Assembly (NCBI GenBank): GCA_002293145.1 | Contig: DBCO01000005.1 | Coordinates: 62,001-126,000 of the forward strand | DNA from: Akkermansiaceae bacterium UBA956 | Lineage (GTDB): Bacteria; Verrucomicrobiota; Verrucomicrobiia; Verrucomicrobiales; Akkermansiaceae | Direction of reading: 5' to 3' | Length of the DNA stretch: 64,000 bases | Shown here: positions 62,422 through 64,000 of the stretch, one piece after another | How positions within the stretch are numbered: position 1 is the first letter of the stretch | Layout of the letters: the number at the start of each line of letters is the position of its first letter | Program-made: the position numbers and the translations under genes | The notes under the pieces: model-generated | Databases searched by the model: none | Told to the model about the DNA's origin: nothing | What the model saw: the letters and a program-made list of their open reading frames with translations, nothing else

Positions 62422-64000
62422 ATGTCTAGTCCCGAATCGATCAAGCAAGTTCACGAAACGTCGCGCCGTCGCACGTTTGCCATCATTTCTCACCCGGATG
62501 CGGGCAAGACGACTCTGACGGAAAAGCTGTTGCTTTACGGTGGAGCCTTGCAGTTGGCGGGAAGCGTCACGGCTCGCGCCTCGCAGCGCAGCACGACGAG
62601 CGACTGGATGGAACTGGAAAAGCAACGGGGCATTTCGGTGTCGTCGACGGTGTTGCAGTTCGAATACGGTGATTGCTGTGTGAACTTGCTCGATACCCCT
62701 GGACACAAAGATTTCTCGGAGGACACCTATCGGGTGCTCACGGCAGTGGACTCCGCCGTGATGGTGGTGGATGCAGCAAAAGGCATCGAGGCCCAAACGC
62801 TGAAGCTTTTCGAGGTCTGTCGCAAACGCGGAGTGCCGATTTTTGTTTTTATCAACAAGCTTGACCGGCCTTCGCGTCCGCCCTTGGAGTTGATCGATGA
62901 ATTGGAAAAAGTGTTAGGTTTGGCACCAGCACCGATCAATTGGCCGCTCGGCGATGGTCCGCGTTTCCGTGGCATCTATGATCGCGAAAAACGCGAGGTG
63001 CATTTGTTCGAGCGCACGGCTCATGGTGCCTATCGCGCACCAGTGAAAACGGGCGGCATCGATGACGATGCCTTGATGGACACGGTGGATGAAGCGGTGC
63101 TAGCGCAGGCGCGCGCGGACATTGAATTGCTCGATGTGGTGACGGAGCCACTCTCGATGGAACTAGTACTAGCAGGCAAGCAGATGCCCATTTTCTTTGG
63201 CTCGGCGATGAATAACTTCGGCGTGCAGTTTATGTTAGATTCTTTCCTAAAGCTCGCGCCTGAACCATCGCCGCGTCGTGCTGCAGAGCGCACTGTCGAT
63301 CCTACCGAGTCGAATTTTACAGGATTCGTATTCAAGATCCAAGCGAACATGAACCCGAAGCATCGGGATCGCGCGGCTTACATCCGCATTGTTTCTGGGG
63401 CCTTTGAGCGCGACATGAATGTCACTCACACCCGCACGGGAAAAAAAATCCGCTTATCGAACAGCCAGCGACTTTTCGCGCAAGACCGCGAGACGGTCGA
63501 TACCGCTTATCCCGGTGATGTGGTGGCTCTTGTTGGCAATTATGATTTCCACATTGGCGATACCTTGGCGATGGAAGCGAACTTGCACTTCGATGAAATT
63601 CCCCGCTTCGCACCCGAGTGTTTTAGCTACGTGCAATGCATCGGCACCGAAAAATTCAAACGTTTCCGCGATGGTCTGGATCAGTTGCTCAAAGAAGGCT
63701 TAGCGCAACCATTTGAAATTCCTAGTAGCATGCAACGCGTGCCTTTGCTTGGCGCGGTGGGACCGCTGCAATTTGAGGTGCTGCAATATCGCTTAGAGAG
63801 CGAATACGGAGCGCCTTGCCGCGTTGAGCCATCGCCGTGGAATTGCATCCGCTGGGTGCGCGCGAAGGATGGATCAGAAATCAAAGAACAGCCGAATCTG
63901 CAAGTGCCTTCGGGCGGTGTGGTCGCGCGCGACGTACTAGGTCACTGGGTGGTCTTTCTTTCCGATGTCTGGTTGATGAAATTGTTAGAGAGCCGCAACG
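62422..64000 (+). CDS. prfC: Peptide chain release factor 3 (partial at right edge)
   Basis: A 526-codon frame open to the window end; RF3 is usually about 525-540 aa, so only the last 10-20 residues are missing. G1 is SHPDAGKTTLTEK, the switch I/RF3 mark is RGISVSSTVLQF, G3 is LDTPGHKDFSEDTYR and G4 is FINKLDRP. The RF3 C-terminal domain is visible as GPLQFEVLQYRLESEYG. RF3 recycles RF1 and RF2 from the ribosome. ATG 62422 is the start chosen, as MSSPESIKQVHETSRRRTFA fits the family. Confidence 0.95.
   Translation, partial: MSSPESIKQVHETSRRRTFAIISHPDAGKTTLTEKLLLYGGALQLAGSVTARASQRSTTSDWMELEKQRGISVSSTVLQFEYGDCCVNLLDTPGHKDFSEDTYRVLTAVDSAVMVVDAAKGIEAQTLKLFEVCRKRGVPIFVFINKLDRPSRPPLELIDELEKVLGLAPAPINWPLGDGPRFRGIYDREKREVHLFERTAHGAYRAPVKTGGIDDDALMDTVDEAVLAQARADIELLDVVTEPLSMELVLAGKQMPIFFGSAMNNFGVQFMLDSFLKLAPEPSPRRAAERTVDPTESNFTGFVFKIQANMNPKHRDRAAYIRIVSGAFERDMNVTHTRTGKKIRLSNSQRLFAQDRETVDTAYPGDVVALVGNYDFHIGDTLAMEANLHFDEIPRFAPECFSYVQCIGTEKFKRFRDGLDQLLKEGLAQPFEIPSSMQRVPLLGAVGPLQFEVLQYRLESEYGAPCRVEPSPWNCIRWVRAKDGSEIKEQPNLQVPSGGVVARDVLGHWVVFLSDVWLMKLLESRN

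Overview
The window looks like a chromosomal segment of a Verrucomicrobiota bacterium, probably order Verrucomicrobiales. Pointers are a five-gene cluster matching the Akkermansia Amuc_1098-Amuc_1102 pilus-associated locus in order and protein type, Cys-type sulfatases, a PVC-style propeller/HEAT/cytochrome c protein, an SHD1-domain thioredoxin-like protein and many secreted proteins of unknown function. No rRNA, prophage, CRISPR array or classical IS is visible. Genes are closely packed on both strands.

Layout. 1-6.7 kb: partial RbsD/FucU-like protein, M14 peptidase, VOC protein, recG, a long Y1 (REP-associated) transposase, a Tat-type metallophosphoesterase and a DUF2238 membrane protein. 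6.7-11.5 kb: arsenic cluster reading arsD-arsA-(REPIN)-small ORF-gapdh-arsJ. 11.7-19.6 kb: nucleoside permease, queA, LutC-like protein, secreted esterase, sugar porter with a large periplasmic insertion, secreted unknown and cell-wall amidase. 19.6-26.6 kb: a broken small ORF, thrB-thrC, DUF2891, HIT protein, a second small Y1 transposase bracketed by REPINs, a sulfatase and a free-methionine-sulfoxide-reductase-like GAF protein. 26.7-30.2 kb: a metal-binding RiPP (HvfA/bufferin-like) operon with precursor, DoxX, ECF sigma, zinc anti-sigma, MNIO (DUF692) enzyme and DUF2063 partner. 30.2-39 kb: der, SnoaL-like protein, sulfatase with altered signature, class A PBP with a degenerate transpeptidase domain, Ppx/GppA-HD protein, coiled-coil protein, lyase-like protein and TlpA-SHD1 protein. 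39.2-42.8 kb: two tRNAs and the 1086-aa propeller/HEAT/cytochrome c protein. 42.9-50.3 kb: secretin, two PilO-region proteins, PilM-PilN-like fusion and periplasmic partner. 50.5-64 kb: aroD, secreted unknown, nspC, PL9-like protein, EVE protein, TauE exporter, M50 protease, MoxR ATPase, PDH E1 alpha, DUF3782-like protein, COG0523 GTPase with an unknown partner, and prfC running off the right edge.

The most interesting parts are (i) the RiPP operon, whose secreted precursor has eight Cys in hexad-spaced GCKG/GCSG/SCKG units; (ii) three REPINs tied to a RAYT, one inside the ars cluster and one supplying the end of a HIT gene; (iii) ArsDA plus ArsJ/GAPDH with no ArsB/Acr3, ArsC or ArsR in view; (iv) the Amuc_1100-type pilus locus; and (v) a class A PBP that seems to have lost transpeptidase catalysis. 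All functions are read from sequence motifs by eye; no database search was run.
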